Shown here one piece after another: positions 27,546 to 37,045 of a DNA stretch of 64,000 nucleotides. The notes beneath the pieces are model-generated. The model saw nothing but the letters and a program-made list of their open reading frames with translations, did no database searches and had not been told where the DNA came from. The first letter of the stretch is position 1, and each line of letters opens with the position of its first letter. Source of the stretch: Acidovorax radicis N35 (GTDB taxonomy: Bacteria > Pseudomonadota > Gammaproteobacteria > Burkholderiales > Burkholderiaceae_C); the NCBI RefSeq assembly GCF_000204195.1, contig NZ_AFBG01000006.1, forward strand, positions 124,001-188,000, in the 5' to 3' direction. The translations under genes and the position numbers were made by a program.

Positions 27546-27950
27546 TCAGGCAGCGGCTGTTGCAGTAGCTGCGTGCTTGGTCTTGTAGTCGAGCACGGCA
27601 GCCTTGATGGCGTCTTCGGCCAGGATGGAGCAGTGGATCTTGACGGGCGGCAGAGCCAGCTCTTCGGCGATCTCGCTGTTCTTGAGGGCCGCCGCCTGAT
27701 CCAACGTCTTGCCCTTGACCCACTCGGTCACGAGCGACGACGAGGCGATGGCCGAGCCGCAGCCATAGGTCTTGAAACGCGCATCTTCGATCACGCCGGT
27801 TTCAGGGTTCACCTTGATCTGCAGCTTCATCACGTCGCCGCAGGCAGGCGCGCCGACCATACCGGTGCCCACCGAATCGTCACCCTTGTCGAACGAACCC
27901 ACGTTGCGGGGGTTTTCGTAATGGTCAACCACTTTTTCTGAGTAAGCCAT
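27546..27950 (-). CDS. iscU: Iron-sulfur cluster scaffold protein
   Basis: 134 residues. Cluster ligands Cys37, Cys64 and Cys107 are in place, Asp39 follows Cys37 (ACGD), and the HscA recognition motif LPPVK sits at 100-104. IscU receives sulfur from IscS, builds [2Fe-2S] clusters and hands them on via HscA/HscB. The start giving MAYSEKVVDHYENPRN was chosen over an upstream in-frame ATG inside iscS. Confidence 0.97.
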   Translation of the reverse strand: MAYSEKVVDHYENPRNVGSFDKGDDSVGTGMVGAPACGDVMKLQIKVNPETGVIEDARFKTYGCGSAIASSSLVTEWVKGKTLDQAAALKNSEIAEELALPPVKIHCSILAEDAIKAAVLDYKTKHAATATAAA

Positions 27951-27990
27951 GATGTGTACCTCTTCAATTCTTTCAAAAATCTTCAGGGAT

Positions 27991-29211
27991 TCAGTGCGCT
28001 GACCACTGGATGGTGCTGATGTCGATGCCGTCCTGGTACATCTCCCACAGCGGGCTGAGTTCACGCAGGCGGGCCACGTTCTCACGGATGGTGGAGATGG
28101 CGTAGTCGATCTCTTCCTCGGTTGTGAAACGGCCGATGGTCATGCGCAGGCTGCTATGGGCCAACTCGTCGCTGCGACCCAGGGCGCGCAGCACATAGCT
28201 GGGCTCCAGGCTGGCCGAGGTGCAGGCTGAACCCGACGACACCGCCAAACCCTTGATCCCCATGATGAGCGATTCGCCTTCGACGAAATTGAAGCTCATG
28301 TTCAGGTTCTGCGGCACGCGGCGCTCCATGCTGCCATTGATGTAGACCTGCTCGATGTCTTTCAGGCCGTCCAGCAGGCGTTGCTGCAGGGCCTGGGCTT
28401 TGGCATTGCTCTCGGCCATTTCTTCCTTGGCGATGCGAAAGGCTTCGCCCATGCCCACGATCTGGTGCGTGGGCAAGGTGCCCGAACGCATGCCACGCTC
28501 GTGGCCACCACCGTGCATCTGTGCTTCCAGCCGAACGCGCGGCTTGCGGCGCACATACAGGGCACCGATGCCCTTGGGGCCATAGGTCTTGTGGGCCGTC
28601 ATGCTCATCAGATCGACGGGCAAGGTGGCCATGTCGATGGCAACCCGGCCCGTGGCCTGTGCGGCATCCACATGCAGCAGGATGCCCTTTTCACGGCACA
28701 GCGCGCCGATGGCAGGAATGTCCTGGATGACGCCGATTTCGTTGTTCACGAACAGGATGCTGATCAGCACGGTGTCCGGGCGAATGGCGGCCTTGAGCGC
28801 ATCCATGTTGACCAGCCCGTCTTCCTGCACATCCAGGTAAGTGGCCTCAAAACCCTGGCGCTCCAGCTCGCGCATGGTGTCCAGCACCGCCTTGTGCTCG
28901 GTCTTGAGCGTGATGAGATGCTTGCCCTTGCCCTTGTAGAACTGCGCAGCCCCCTTGAGCGCCAGATTGATGGACTCGGTCGCACCGCTAGTCCAAACAA
29001 TCTCGCGGGGGTCGGCTCCGATCAGGTCGGCCACCTGCACGCGCGCTTTCTCGACCGCTTCTTCAGCCTCCCAGCCCCAGGCGTGGCTGCGCGATGCCGG
29101 GTTGCCGAAATGTTCGCGCAACCAGGGAATCATGGCATCCACCACACGGGGATCCACGGGGGTGGTAGCACCATAGTCGAGATAGATGGGAAAGTGCGGG
29201 GTCATGTCCAT
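27991..29211 (-). CDS. iscS: Cysteine desulfurase
   Basis: A 406-residue PLP enzyme that takes sulfur from cysteine for Fe-S clusters and tRNA thiolation. The PLP lysine is Lys208 in [10 protein letters not shown] and the persulfide-carrying cysteine is Cys330 in SSGSACTS. Length and N-terminus ([14 protein letters not shown]) match IscS. It is the second gene of the operon, about 110 bp after iscR. Confidence 0.97.
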   Translation of the reverse strand: MDMTPHFPIYLDYGATTPVDPRVVDAMIPWLREHFGNPASRSHAWGWEAEEAVEKARVQVADLIGADPREIVWTSGATESINLALKGAAQFYKGKGKHLITLKTEHKAVLDTMRELERQGFEATYLDVQEDGLVNMDALKAAIRPDTVLISILFVNNEIGVIQDIPAIGALCREKGILLHVDAAQATGRVAIDMATLPVDLMSMTAHKTYGPKGIGALYVRRKPRVRLEAQMHGGGHERGMRSGTLPTHQIVGMGEAFRIAKEEMAESNAKAQALQQRLLDGLKDIEQVYINGSMERRVPQNLNMSFNFVEGESLIMGIKGLAVSSGSACTSASLEPSYVLRALGRSDELAHSSLRMTIGRFTTEEEIDYAISTIRENVARLRELSPLWEMYQDGIDISTIQWSAH

Positions 29212-29322
29212 GGCTGGCTCAGTGATGGTTGCTGGCTGGCAAACTCAGTAAGAAACAAAAACGAGGCTTGAAAACTGTTCAGGGCGGTGCCGACCCCAGG
29301 GCCGACACAAGCCCTTGGGCTA

Positions 29323-29859
29323 TCAGGATTTGGCGAAAACGTTGCCCAATGCGAACACGGAGTTCGGAGCATTCACGCGGATGGGCTTGACCACCGGCGT
29401 CGTCGAGATGGCGCGGCGCACGACGGGCTTGTCTTCGATCTGCACGCCTTTGGCGATCTGCTCGTCCACGAGCTTTTGCAGGGTGACGGAATCCAGGAAC
29501 TCCACCATGCGCTGGTTGAGCGATGCCCACAGCTCATGCGTCATGCAACGGCCGGCTTCGCCCAGGCAGTTTTCCTTGCCGCCGCACTGCGTGGCGTCAA
29601 TGGGCTCGTCCACCGAGACAATGATGTCAGCCACCGTGATGTCACCGGCCTTGCGAGCAAGTGTGTAACCACCACCAGGACCACGGGTAGATTCCACCAG
29701 CTCATGGCGGCGAAGCTTGCCGAAAAGCTGCTCCAGGTACGACAGCGAAATCTGCTGACGCTGGCTGATGGCCGCAAGAGTAACGGGCCCATTGTTCTGG
29801 CGCAGGGCCAGGTCAATCATGGCGGTGACCGCAAAACGGCCTTTGGTTGTGAGACGCAT
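29323..29859 (-). CDS. iscR: Rrf2-family iron-sulfur regulator of the isc operon
   Basis: 178 residues. The winged helix is MRLTTKGRFAVTAMIDLAL through SLSYLEQLFGKLRR. Cys92, Cys98, Cys104 and His107 match the E. coli [2Fe-2S] ligands exactly. Holo-IscR represses its own operon, so cluster demand sets isc expression. A good AAGGAG ribosome site precedes the ATG. It heads the run iscR-iscS-iscU-iscA-hscB-hscA-fdx-dnaQ. Confidence 0.97.
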   Translation of the reverse strand: MRLTTKGRFAVTAMIDLALRQNNGPVTLAAISQRQQISLSYLEQLFGKLRRHELVESTRGPGGGYTLARKAGDITVADIIVSVDEPIDATQCGGKENCLGEAGRCMTHELWASLNQRMVEFLDSVTLQKLVDEQIAKGVQIEDKPVVRRAISTTPVVKPIRVNAPNSVFALGNVFAKS

Positions 29860-29944
29860 CGCAAGCTCCTTGTGCTAAGGCTTGTTCGTTGTAGAAACCG
29901 CCTTCGCTGGCTGATGGCCAGCAAGGCACCGTCTCCGCCCCTTA

Positions 29945-29969
29945 CTCCGAACAGTCGCCTGTACGGAGC
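29945..29969 (-). other. Stem-loop in the iscR leader
   Basis: CTCCGAACAG and CTGTACGGAG pair around TCGC with a single internal mismatch. It lies in the presumed 5' untranslated region of iscR. No function is known to me. Confidence 0.35.
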
Positions 29970-30008
29970 CCTTCATCGCTGGGCTGTTTTCTTGAGTATT
30001 TTGTAGGA

Positions 30009-30042
30009 GTATAACACAAATCCCTATCGATTCTGTCGGGTT
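30009..30042 (-). promoter_or_regulatory. Candidate iscR promoter with overlapping dyad
   Basis: On the minus strand TATACT (30014-30009) follows TGTG, resembling an extended -10. Just upstream the imperfect dyad AATCCC (30019-30024) / GGGTT (30038-30042) overlaps where the -35 would be. That is the expected position for IscR autorepression, though it fits the known IscR consensus only loosely. Confidence 0.4.
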
Positions 30043-30100
30043 AAAAAACCAACTAGTTTTAAATCGACTTGATAGTTATTTCCAATTGTTCAATCGCCCA

Positions 30101-32203
30101 TTACAAGGCCACCGAATCATTGCCGTGCGCACCAAATGCCTGGTCCTTGAGCCGCGTGAGCTGGTCCCGTACCCTTGCCGCCTGCTCGAATTCCAAGTTG
30201 CGCGCGTGTTCCAGCATGAGTTTTTCGAGCCGCTTGATCTCGCGCGCCACATCTTTTTCTGACATGTCCTCCACCTTGGCGCGCTGCAGGGCTTCCTGCT
30301 CCAGCCGCTGCGCATCCTTTCCGGCCTTCTCGCTGTAAACCCCGTCAATCAGGTCTCTTACCCGCTTGACAATGCTGCGCGGCGTGATTCCGTGTGCCTC
30401 GTTGTGTGCGATCTGCTTGATGCGCCGACGTTCCGTCTCGCCCATGGCTTTTTTCATGGACTCCGTGATGCGGTCCGCATAAAGGATGGCCCGGCCATTG
30501 AGATTGCGCGCCGCGCGGCCAATGGTCTGGATCAGGCTACGCTCGGCCCGCAGAAAGCCTTCCTTGTCGGCATCCAGGATCGCCACCAGGGACACCTCAG
30601 GGATGTCCAGTCCCTCCCGCAGCAGGTTGATACCCACCAGCACATCAAAAGCACCCAGGCGCAGGTCGCGAATGATCTCCACACGCTCCACCGTGTCCAC
30701 ATCGCTGTGCAGGTAGCGCACCTTCACGCCGTTATCCGTCAGGTAGTCGGTCAGCTGCTCCGCCATGCGCTTCGTCAGGGTAGTAATGAGTACACGTTCA
30801 TGCTTTTCGACACGAATGCGTATTTCTTGCAGCACATCATCCACTTGATGCGTTGCGGGCCGCACTTCCACCTCAGGGTCCACCAGTCCGGTGGGGCGCA
30901 CCACCTGGTCCACGATCTGGCCGGAGTGAGTGCGCTCGTAGTCCGCGGGCGTGGCGGTGACAAAGATCACCTGCCGCATGCGCTGTTCGAACTCCTCGAA
31001 CTTGAGCGGCCGGTTGTCCAGCGCCGATGGCAGGCGAAAGCCATACTCCACCAGCGTGGTCTTGCGCGAACGGTCGCCGCTGTACATGGCATTGAGCTGG
31101 CCGATCATCTGGTGGCTTTCATCCAGGAACATCAGCGCGTTCTTGGGCATGTAGTCAGTCAGCGTGCTCGGCGGATCGCCCGGCGCGGCACCCGACAGGT
31201 GGCGCGTGTAGTTCTCGATGCCCTTGCAGTGCCCTACTTCGCTGAGCATCTCCAGGTCAAACCGAGTGCGCTGCTCCAGCCGCTGCGCTTCCACCAGCTT
31301 GCCGTCGGCAAGCAACTGCTTGAGGCGGTCGGCCAGTTCGATCTTGATGGTCTCCACGGCGGCCAGCACCTTGTCGCGCGGCGTCACGTAGTGGCTGCTG
31401 GGATACACGGTGAAACGCGGGATCTTCTGCTTGACGCGGCCCGTGAGCGGGTCGAACAGCTGCAGGCTCTCGATCTCGTCGTCGAACAGCTCGATGCGGA
31501 TGGCCAGCTCCGAGTGCTCGGCCGGGAACACATCAATGGTGTCGCCCCGCACACGGAACTTGCCGCGCGAGAAGTCGGCCTCGTTGCGCTGGTACTGCAT
31601 GCGGATCAGCTGGGCGATCACATCGCGCTGGCCCAGCTTATCGCCCGAGCGCAAGGTCATCACCATGCGGTGGTAGCTCTCGGGTTCGCCAATGCCGTAG
31701 ATGGCCGACACCGTGGCCACGATGACCACATCCGTGCGTTCCATCAGGCTCTTGGTGCACGACAGCCGCATCTGCTCGATGTGCTCGTTGATCGCGCTGT
31801 CCTTCTCGATGAACAGGTCGCGCTGGGGCACATACGCCTCGGGCTGGTAGTAGTCGTAGTAGCTCACGAAATACTCCACGGCATTCTTGGGGAAGAACTC
31901 GCGGAACTCGCTGTACAGCTGCGCAGCCAGGGTCTTGTTGGGTGCGAAGATGATGGCCGGACGCCCCATGCGGGCGATCACGTTGGCCATGGTGAAGGTC
32001 TTGCCAGAGCCCGTCACACCCAGCAATGTCTGGAAGGTTTCTCCGTCGTTCAGGCCCTCCACCAGCTTGTTGATGGCCTCGGGCTGGTCGCCCGCCGGTG
32101 GATACGGCTGGAACAATTCAAAGGGGGAATTGGGGAAATGGACGAATTCGCCGTCTTGCTTTTCCGTTATGACTTCTGTGATATCCGGCATGGGTGCAGT
32201 CAA
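30101..32203 (-). CDS. uvrB: Excinuclease ABC subunit B
   Basis: A 700-residue DNA-repair helicase-like protein that verifies damage and positions UvrC. Walker A is [11 protein letters not shown] near residue 62; the beta-hairpin region [19 protein letters not shown] is intact, as are helicase motifs DESHQMIGQ and QTIGRAARN. The C-terminal UVR domain ([20 protein letters not shown]) binds UvrC. The first ATG gives [16 protein letters not shown] four codons on is an alternative. It is divergent from the aminotransferase gene. Confidence 0.98.
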   Translation of the reverse strand: MTAPMPDITEVITEKQDGEFVHFPNSPFELFQPYPPAGDQPEAINKLVEGLNDGETFQTLLGVTGSGKTFTMANVIARMGRPAIIFAPNKTLAAQLYSEFREFFPKNAVEYFVSYYDYYQPEAYVPQRDLFIEKDSAINEHIEQMRLSCTKSLMERTDVVIVATVSAIYGIGEPESYHRMVMTLRSGDKLGQRDVIAQLIRMQYQRNEADFSRGKFRVRGDTIDVFPAEHSELAIRIELFDDEIESLQLFDPLTGRVKQKIPRFTVYPSSHYVTPRDKVLAAVETIKIELADRLKQLLADGKLVEAQRLEQRTRFDLEMLSEVGHCKGIENYTRHLSGAAPGDPPSTLTDYMPKNALMFLDESHQMIGQLNAMYSGDRSRKTTLVEYGFRLPSALDNRPLKFEEFEQRMRQVIFVTATPADYERTHSGQIVDQVVRPTGLVDPEVEVRPATHQVDDVLQEIRIRVEKHERVLITTLTKRMAEQLTDYLTDNGVKVRYLHSDVDTVERVEIIRDLRLGAFDVLVGINLLREGLDIPEVSLVAILDADKEGFLRAERSLIQTIGRAARNLNGRAILYADRITESMKKAMGETERRRIKQIAHNEAHGITPRSIVKRVRDLIDGVYSEKAGKDAQRLEQEALQRAKVEDMSEKDVAREIKRLEKLMLEHARNLEFEQAARVRDQLTRLKDQAFGAHGNDSVAL

Positions 32204-32296
32204 CGATTGGGGGGTAGCGGCCGTTAAAATCGGCGGAACCCGGCACAGTACACCACGCCCGGATTCTTCGCTACTGACAACCTTTCAAGGATTTTC

Positions 32297-33493
32297 ATGT
32301 CTCTTTTCACCGCCGTCGAAATGGCCCCCCGCGACCCCATCCTGGGCCTCAACGAGCAATTCAACGCAGACACCAACCCCAACAAGGTCAACCTGGGCGT
32401 CGGCGTTTATTTCGACGACAACGGCAAGCTGCCCTTGCTGCAATGTGTGCAGGCCGCAGAAAAGACCATGATGTCCACCCCCACTGCCCGTGGCTACCTG
32501 CCCATCGACGGCATCGTGGCCTATGACAACGCCGTCAAGGCTTTGGTATTCGGTGCGGACAGCGAACCCGTCACTTCTGGCCGCGTGGCCACCGTGCAAG
32601 CCGTGGGTGGTACGGGCGGCCTCAAGATCGGCGCTGACTTTCTCAAGAAACTCAGCCCCAACGCCAAGGTGCTGATCTCCGATCCCAGCTGGGAAAACCA
32701 CCGCGCGCTGTTCACCAATGCCGGCTTCGAAGTCGATACCTACGCCTACTACGACGCCGAAAAGCGCGGCGTGAACTTTGAAGGCTTTCTCGCCAGCCTG
32801 AACGCTGCCGCCCCCGGCACCATCGTCGTGCTGCACGCCTGCTGCCACAACCCCACCGGCTACGACATCACGCCCGCCCAGTGGGACCAGGTGATTGCCG
32901 CCGTCAAGGCCAAGGGCCTGACGCCTTTCCTCGACATGGCTTACCAGGGCTTCGGCCACGGCATCGCCGAAGACGGCGCCGTGATCGGCAAGTTTGTGGC
33001 TGCAGGCCTGAACTTCTTTGTCTCCACATCTTTCAGCAAGAGCTTCAGTCTGTACGGCGAGCGCGTGGGTGGCTTGTCGGTGCTGTGCGCCGACAAGGAA
33101 GAAGCCGGCCGCGTGCTGAGCCAGCTCAAAATCGTCATCCGCACCAACTACTCCAACCCACCCATCCACGGTGGCGCGGTGGTGGCCGCCGTGCTGAACA
33201 ATCCCGAGCTGCGCGCGATGTGGGAACAAGAACTGGCCGAAATGCGCGTGCGCATCAAGGCCATGCGCCAGAAGCTGGTCGATGGCCTCAAGGCCGCCGG
33301 TGTGAAGCAGGACATGAGCTTCATCACCACGCAGATCGGCATGTTCAGCTACTCGGGCCTGACCAAGGACCAGATGGTGCGTCTGCGCAATGAGTTCGGC
33401 GTGTACGGCACTGACACCGGCCGCATGTGCGTGGCCGCGCTCAACAGCAAGAACATCGACTACGTCTGCCAGTCCATTGCAAAGGTTGTCTGA
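32297..33493 (+). CDS. Aromatic / aspartate aminotransferase (AspC-TyrB family)
   Basis: A 398-residue class I PLP aminotransferase. It shows the E. coli AspC/TyrB pattern: FTAVEMAPRDPILGLNEQF at the start, ACCHNPTGYD, and the PLP lysine in TSFSKSFSLYGERVG. It transfers amino groups between aspartate or aromatic amino acids and 2-oxoglutarate. Sequence alone does not separate AspC from TyrB. AAGGA precedes the ATG. A nucleotidyltransferase gene overlaps its 3' end. Confidence 0.94.
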   Translation: MSLFTAVEMAPRDPILGLNEQFNADTNPNKVNLGVGVYFDDNGKLPLLQCVQAAEKTMMSTPTARGYLPIDGIVAYDNAVKALVFGADSEPVTSGRVATVQAVGGTGGLKIGADFLKKLSPNAKVLISDPSWENHRALFTNAGFEVDTYAYYDAEKRGVNFEGFLASLNAAAPGTIVVLHACCHNPTGYDITPAQWDQVIAAVKAKGLTPFLDMAYQGFGHGIAEDGAVIGKFVAAGLNFFVSTSFSKSFSLYGERVGGLSVLCADKEEAGRVLSQLKIVIRTNYSNPPIHGGAVVAAVLNNPELRAMWEQELAEMRVRIKAMRQKLVDGLKAAGVKQDMSFITTQIGMFSYSGLTKDQMVRLRNEFGVYGTDTGRMCVAALNSKNIDYVCQSIAKVV

Positions 33494-34097
33494 GCACGAT
33501 GAGGAAGTGGCGCTCGCGCGCCGCTTTGTGAGCGAAACGCTCCAGAACCCGCACAACGCGGCCCTTCTGGAGCGTTTGCCGTTTCTGGGCCTGCCGGATG
33601 TCTGGCTGGTGGCAGGTTGTCTGTTCCAGACGGTGTGGAACCTGCGTTCCGGACTGAATCCCACGGCGCACATCAAGGACTACGACCTGTTCTATTTCGA
33701 TGCGTCGGACCTGTCCGAAGCCGCCGAACAGGCCGTGCAAGCCCGCGTCACCGCCCTCTTTTCCGACCTGCCGATCACCGTGGAAGCCAAGAACCAGGCC
33801 CGGGTACACCTCTGGTACGAACGCTGGTTTGGTTACCCCTATGCGCCGCTGCAGTCGGCCCGCAACGGCATCGAGCGTTTTCTGGTGCCCTGCACCTGCG
33901 TGGGCCTGCAGCCTGCCGCCGACCCGGGTGTTGAGGAGCCCCTGCTCTACGCGCCCTACGGGCTTGAAGAGCTGTATGCAGGACTGCTGCGCCCCAACCC
34001 TGCCTGTCCACATCTGCCGCTGTTCCAGGCCAAGGCGGAAAGCTATTGCGGACGCTGGCCGTGGCTGACGATCCGGGCGGGTGACATGCCTGCCTGA
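33486..34097 (+). CDS. Nucleotidyltransferase-family protein (DUF925 type)
   Basis: About 203 residues. The core WLVAGCLFQTVWN and HIKDYDLFYFD (Asp pair) are the signature of a nucleotidyltransferase-fold family formerly DUF925. The substrate is unknown. No ATG fits: the likely start is TTG at 33486, overlapping the aminotransferase stop by 8 bp, or GTG at 33507 after GAGGA. Either way it is translationally coupled to the aminotransferase. Confidence 0.75.
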   Translation: MSEHDEEVALARRFVSETLQNPHNAALLERLPFLGLPDVWLVAGCLFQTVWNLRSGLNPTAHIKDYDLFYFDASDLSEAAEQAVQARVTALFSDLPITVEAKNQARVHLWYERWFGYPYAPLQSARNGIERFLVPCTCVGLQPAADPGVEEPLLYAPYGLEELYAGLLRPNPACPHLPLFQAKAESYCGRWPWLTIRAGDMPA

Positions 34098-34118
34098 TCG
34101 GTGACGCCGCTAGTTTTC

Positions 34119-34186
34119 AAGCATTTTTGGCCTCTAGCGCTTTATCCATAAGCGCTAAAAGCTATCAAAAAAGAAGCAATTCAAAC
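34119..34186. repeat. Interspersed TAGC dyad repeat, intergenic copy in reverse orientation
   Basis: TTTGGCCTCTAGCGCTTTAT, then CCATAAGCGCT and AAAAGCTATCAAAAAAGAAGC. It is the reverse complement of the 13936 and 36862 copies. It fills the gap between two convergent genes, and its long stem may serve as a terminator. Confidence 0.75.
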
Positions 34187-34205
34187 AACCTGGCGCCGTA
34201 CCCCA

Positions 34206-35129
34206 TCACCCCCAAAGCACCGACCGCATCGAGATCGATGCCGACTGGTAGCCCGTGTTGAAGAAGCGCGGCATCTCGCTGGGCAACACGGCCCCCGCCG
34301 CGTACAACAACGGCAGATAGTGCTCGTGCGTGGGGTGCGCCTGTTTGGCCACGGCACCCAGTTTCTGGAAGTCCTGCAGGGCGCCGAGCTGGCCTTGCTT
34401 GATCTGCTCCTGTACCACGGTGTCGAACTCGGTGGCCCAGTCGTACGCCTCGTTGGCGGCCGTGCCACGGCGCGTGAGACGCAGGTTGTGCACCACATTG
34501 CCGCTGCCCACGATCAACACGCCCCGCTCACGCAGCGCCTTCAATTGCTGGCCCAGCGCGTAATGCTCGGCCGGGGCGCGGCTGTAGTCCATGCTCAGCT
34601 GCATCACCGGGATCTGTGCCTTTGGAAACATGGGCTTGAGCACCGACCAGGTGCCGTGGTCCAGGCCCCATTCGCCCTCATCCACGCCCAGGGCGCCTCC
34701 GGTGGCGGGCGATTTGAGCTCCCCCGCCAGGCTGCGCGCCACCTGCGGCGCACCAGGCGCGGGGTATTGCTGGTCGAACAGCGCCTGAGGAAAACCACCA
34801 AAGTCGTGGATCGTCTTGGGGTTGGCCATGCCGGTCAGCTGCCAGCCGCCGCGCGTGAGCCAGTGGGCCGACACACACAGGATGAGCTGCGGCTGAACGG
34901 CGCGGGCCGCCAACTCCGCCCCCAAGGCCTGCCAGCTGCGTCGCCAGGCGTTGTCTTCGATGGCGTTCATGGGGCTGCCATGGCCCACAAACAGCACGGG
35001 CATGCGGGGCGAGGGCTTGAGCGCCTGCAACGCGGGTACCGTGGCGGCACTGCTCAGGGACGTGGTCATGAAAGCTCCCGGAAAGGCGGCCAGGCCTGTG
35101 AGGGCGGCCAAAGAGGTTCTGCGTTGCAT
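34206..35129 (-). CDS. ygiD: DODA-type extradiol dioxygenase (YgiD-like), possible Tat signal
   Basis: 307 residues of the class III extradiol dioxygenase family that opens catechol rings (4,5-DOPA type). Metal-site motifs: FVGHGSPMNAI, CVSAHWLTRG, LDHGTWSVL, GSGNVVHNLR and HEHYLPLLYAAG. The first ATG gives MQRRTSLAALTGLAAFPGAF, which resembles a twin-arginine export signal. An internal ATG at 35069 (MTTSLSS) has a better ribosome site (GGGAG, 5-nt spacing), so exported and cytosolic forms are both possible. The physiological substrate is unknown. Confidence 0.85.
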   Translation of the reverse strand: MQRRTSLAALTGLAAFPGAFMTTSLSSAATVPALQALKPSPRMPVLFVGHGSPMNAIEDNAWRRSWQALGAELAARAVQPQLILCVSAHWLTRGGWQLTGMANPKTIHDFGGFPQALFDQQYPAPGAPQVARSLAGELKSPATGGALGVDEGEWGLDHGTWSVLKPMFPKAQIPVMQLSMDYSRAPAEHYALGQQLKALRERGVLIVGSGNVVHNLRLTRRGTAANEAYDWATEFDTVVQEQIKQGQLGALQDFQKLGAVAKQAHPTHEHYLPLLYAAGAVLPSEMPRFFNTGYQSASISMRSVLWG

Positions 35130-35244
35130 GGGTCAGGGAGCGTAACAAATTATGTATAACGCAGGGAGTGAGCCCGCGCGCCCTGCGAAGTTCCAGCGCC
35201 GCGCCTTCCATTCAAAACCACAACACCGAGACAACCCTGAGCCC

Positions 35245-36135
35245 ATGACCACCGCCCTGCCCCAGCCCCTGCGCAACGTCCGCGTCCTGAGCCTTGCGCT
35301 CAACCTGCCCGGCCCCGCCGCCCTGATGCGCTGCGCGCGCATGGGTGCTGAATGCACCAAGCTCGAACCCCCGCCCGCCCCAGGCCATCCCAGCGCCGAC
35401 CCCATGGGCATCTACAGCCCGGCGGCCTATGCCACGCTGCACCAGGGCGTGCGCGTGGTGCATGCCCACCTCAAGACCACAGAAGGCCAGGCGGCGCTGC
35501 ATGAGGAGCTGGCCCGCACCGATGTGCTGATCACCTCGTTCCGCCCCTCGGCGCTCACCAAGCTGGGCCTCTCCTGGGAGGCGCTGCAGGCGAAGTACCC
35601 ACGCCTGTCGCTGGTACGCATCGTCGGCGCGGCGGCCGAGCGCGCGGAAGAGCCTGGCCACGACCTCACTTACCTGGCCGATGCGGGCCTGGTGACCGGC
35701 ACCGAGATGCCCCCTACCCTTTACGCCGACATGGGCGGCGCCCTGATGGCCAGCGAGGCCGTGCTGCAGGCCCTGCTGGAACGCGCGCACACCGGCAGCG
35801 GCGCGTGCATTGAAGTGGCGCTGGCCGATGCCGCCGCCTGGCTGGCCCAGCCGCGCGACTGGGGCCTGACCACACCCGAGGGCGACGTGGGCGGCAACCA
35901 CGCTGGCTACCGCATCTACCCGTGCGCCGACGGCCGTGTGGCAGTGGCCGCGCTGGAACCCCACTTTGCCGCCAGCCTGTGCGCCGCCGCAGGCCTGCCC
36001 GCCACGGGCGACCCGCAGGTGCTGCGCGCCCCTGCCACCCACACGGCTGTGGCGGCGTTCCTGCGCACACAGACACGCGCACAGCTGGATGCGCTGGCGG
36101 TGGGCCAGGACATTCCCTTGCACACCCTGGCCTGA
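35245..36135 (+). CDS. CaiB/BaiF-type CoA transferase (short form)
   Basis: 296 residues of the class III CoA-transferase family. Typical features are VRVLSLALNLPGPAA, a DVLITSFRPSALTKLGLSWEAL segment, HDLTYLADAGL, and YADMGGALMASEAVLQALL, whose Asp is the expected catalytic residue. It is shorter than most family members (about 360-410), lacking part of the C-terminal region. The ATG at 35245 is preferred to an upstream frame extension. The acyl-CoA substrate is not predictable. Confidence 0.85.
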   Translation: MTTALPQPLRNVRVLSLALNLPGPAALMRCARMGAECTKLEPPPAPGHPSADPMGIYSPAAYATLHQGVRVVHAHLKTTEGQAALHEELARTDVLITSFRPSALTKLGLSWEALQAKYPRLSLVRIVGAAAERAEEPGHDLTYLADAGLVTGTEMPPTLYADMGGALMASEAVLQALLERAHTGSGACIEVALADAAAWLAQPRDWGLTTPEGDVGGNHAGYRIYPCADGRVAVAALEPHFAASLCAAAGLPATGDPQVLRAPATHTAVAAFLRTQTRAQLDALAVGQDIPLHTLA

Positions 36136-36150
36136 GAACCCCTTTCGCCG

Positions 36151-36840
36151 ATGCAGAAACAGGGCACCGTCATCCGCTGGGACGCCACCCGCGCCTTCGG
36201 CTTTATCCGCAGCCCGGACACCTCGGCCGATGTGTTCTTTCACGTGCGGGACTACCGTGGCAGCGCTGCGCCCCGCGAAGGGCTGGCCGTGGTGTACGAA
36301 GAAATCCATGTGGGCGGCAAAGGGCCTCGGGCCATGGCGGTGCAGCCCATAGCCCAGCAAGGGGCCGCACCCCAGCCCCGCCCATCGGCTAAATCAGCCC
36401 CACAGCGGGCTCGACACGAACCGGCGCAGCGGGCTCCCAAACCGCGAACCCAACGCCATCGGCGCCCCGCAGACGCCAGCGGCCCGCCAACTCCCGCAGG
36501 CCCGGCGCTGGTGCTGATGCTGGGCTGGGTGGCGCTGCTGGCCTGGGGCTTCTGGGCCGGTCAGCTGCCATGGTGGGTGCTGGGAGCGGCCCTGGCCCTC
36601 AACCTCCTCACCTTTCTGGTCTACGCCATCGACAAAAGCGCCGCGCAAAACGGCCAGTGGCGCACCAAGGAAAGCCACCTGCACCTGCTGGGCCTGGCAG
36701 GCGGATGGCCTGGCGCATGGTTTGCCCAGCAATGGCTGCGGCACAAGTCCCGCAAGGTGGAGTTCCGCACGGTCTACTGGGCCACCGTGGTGCTGCACTG
36801 CGCGGCGCTCGGGGCCTGGGTGGGCGGGTGGCTTCGATAG
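36151..36840 (+). CDS. Cold-shock domain / DUF1294 membrane fusion protein
   Basis: 229 residues. Residues 1-70 are a cold-shock nucleic-acid-binding domain (QGTVIRWDATRAFGFI, DVFFHVRDY). A basic Pro/Arg-rich linker follows. The rest is a DUF1294 domain with about three transmembrane segments (ALVLMLGWVALLAWGFW, WVLGAALALNLLTFLVYAIDK, GLAGGWPGAWFAQQ) and the conserved YAIDKSAA and HKSRKVEFR. This known architecture links RNA binding to the membrane; its role is not established. It is 15 bp after the CoA transferase. Confidence 0.88.
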   Translation: MQKQGTVIRWDATRAFGFIRSPDTSADVFFHVRDYRGSAAPREGLAVVYEEIHVGGKGPRAMAVQPIAQQGAAPQPRPSAKSAPQRARHEPAQRAPKPRTQRHRRPADASGPPTPAGPALVLMLGWVALLAWGFWAGQLPWWVLGAALALNLLTFLVYAIDKSAAQNGQWRTKESHLHLLGLAGGWPGAWFAQQWLRHKSRKVEFRTVYWATVVLHCAALGAWVGGWLR

Positions 36841-36861
36841 ATGCGCCGCAACTGGAAAATC

Positions 36862-36915
36862 GCATATCAATTTTGATAGCTGCTTGCGCTTGATGGATAA
36901 GCGCCAGAGGCTGTT
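36862..36915. repeat. Interspersed TAGC dyad repeat, intergenic full-length copy
   Basis: CAATTTTGATAGCTGCTTGC, then GCTTGATGGATAAGCGC and CAGAGGCTGTTTT. This is the best-preserved copy in the window and serves as the reference for the others. Confidence 0.8.
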
Positions 36916-37045
36916 TTAATCATATTTCTGGCACCTCCCCCTGCGCGGCAAGGGGCGCTGACGCGCAGATTGCCCGCTGGCCTACACCACGCGCCGGGGC
37001 CACGGGTTTCAATCGAAAAGGTCTGAAACACCTCGGGAGAAGCCC

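Noticed and set aside
30392-32227. A 611-codon plus-strand frame opposite uvrB
   Set aside because: Antisense shadow; uvrB motifs on the minus strand are unmistakable.
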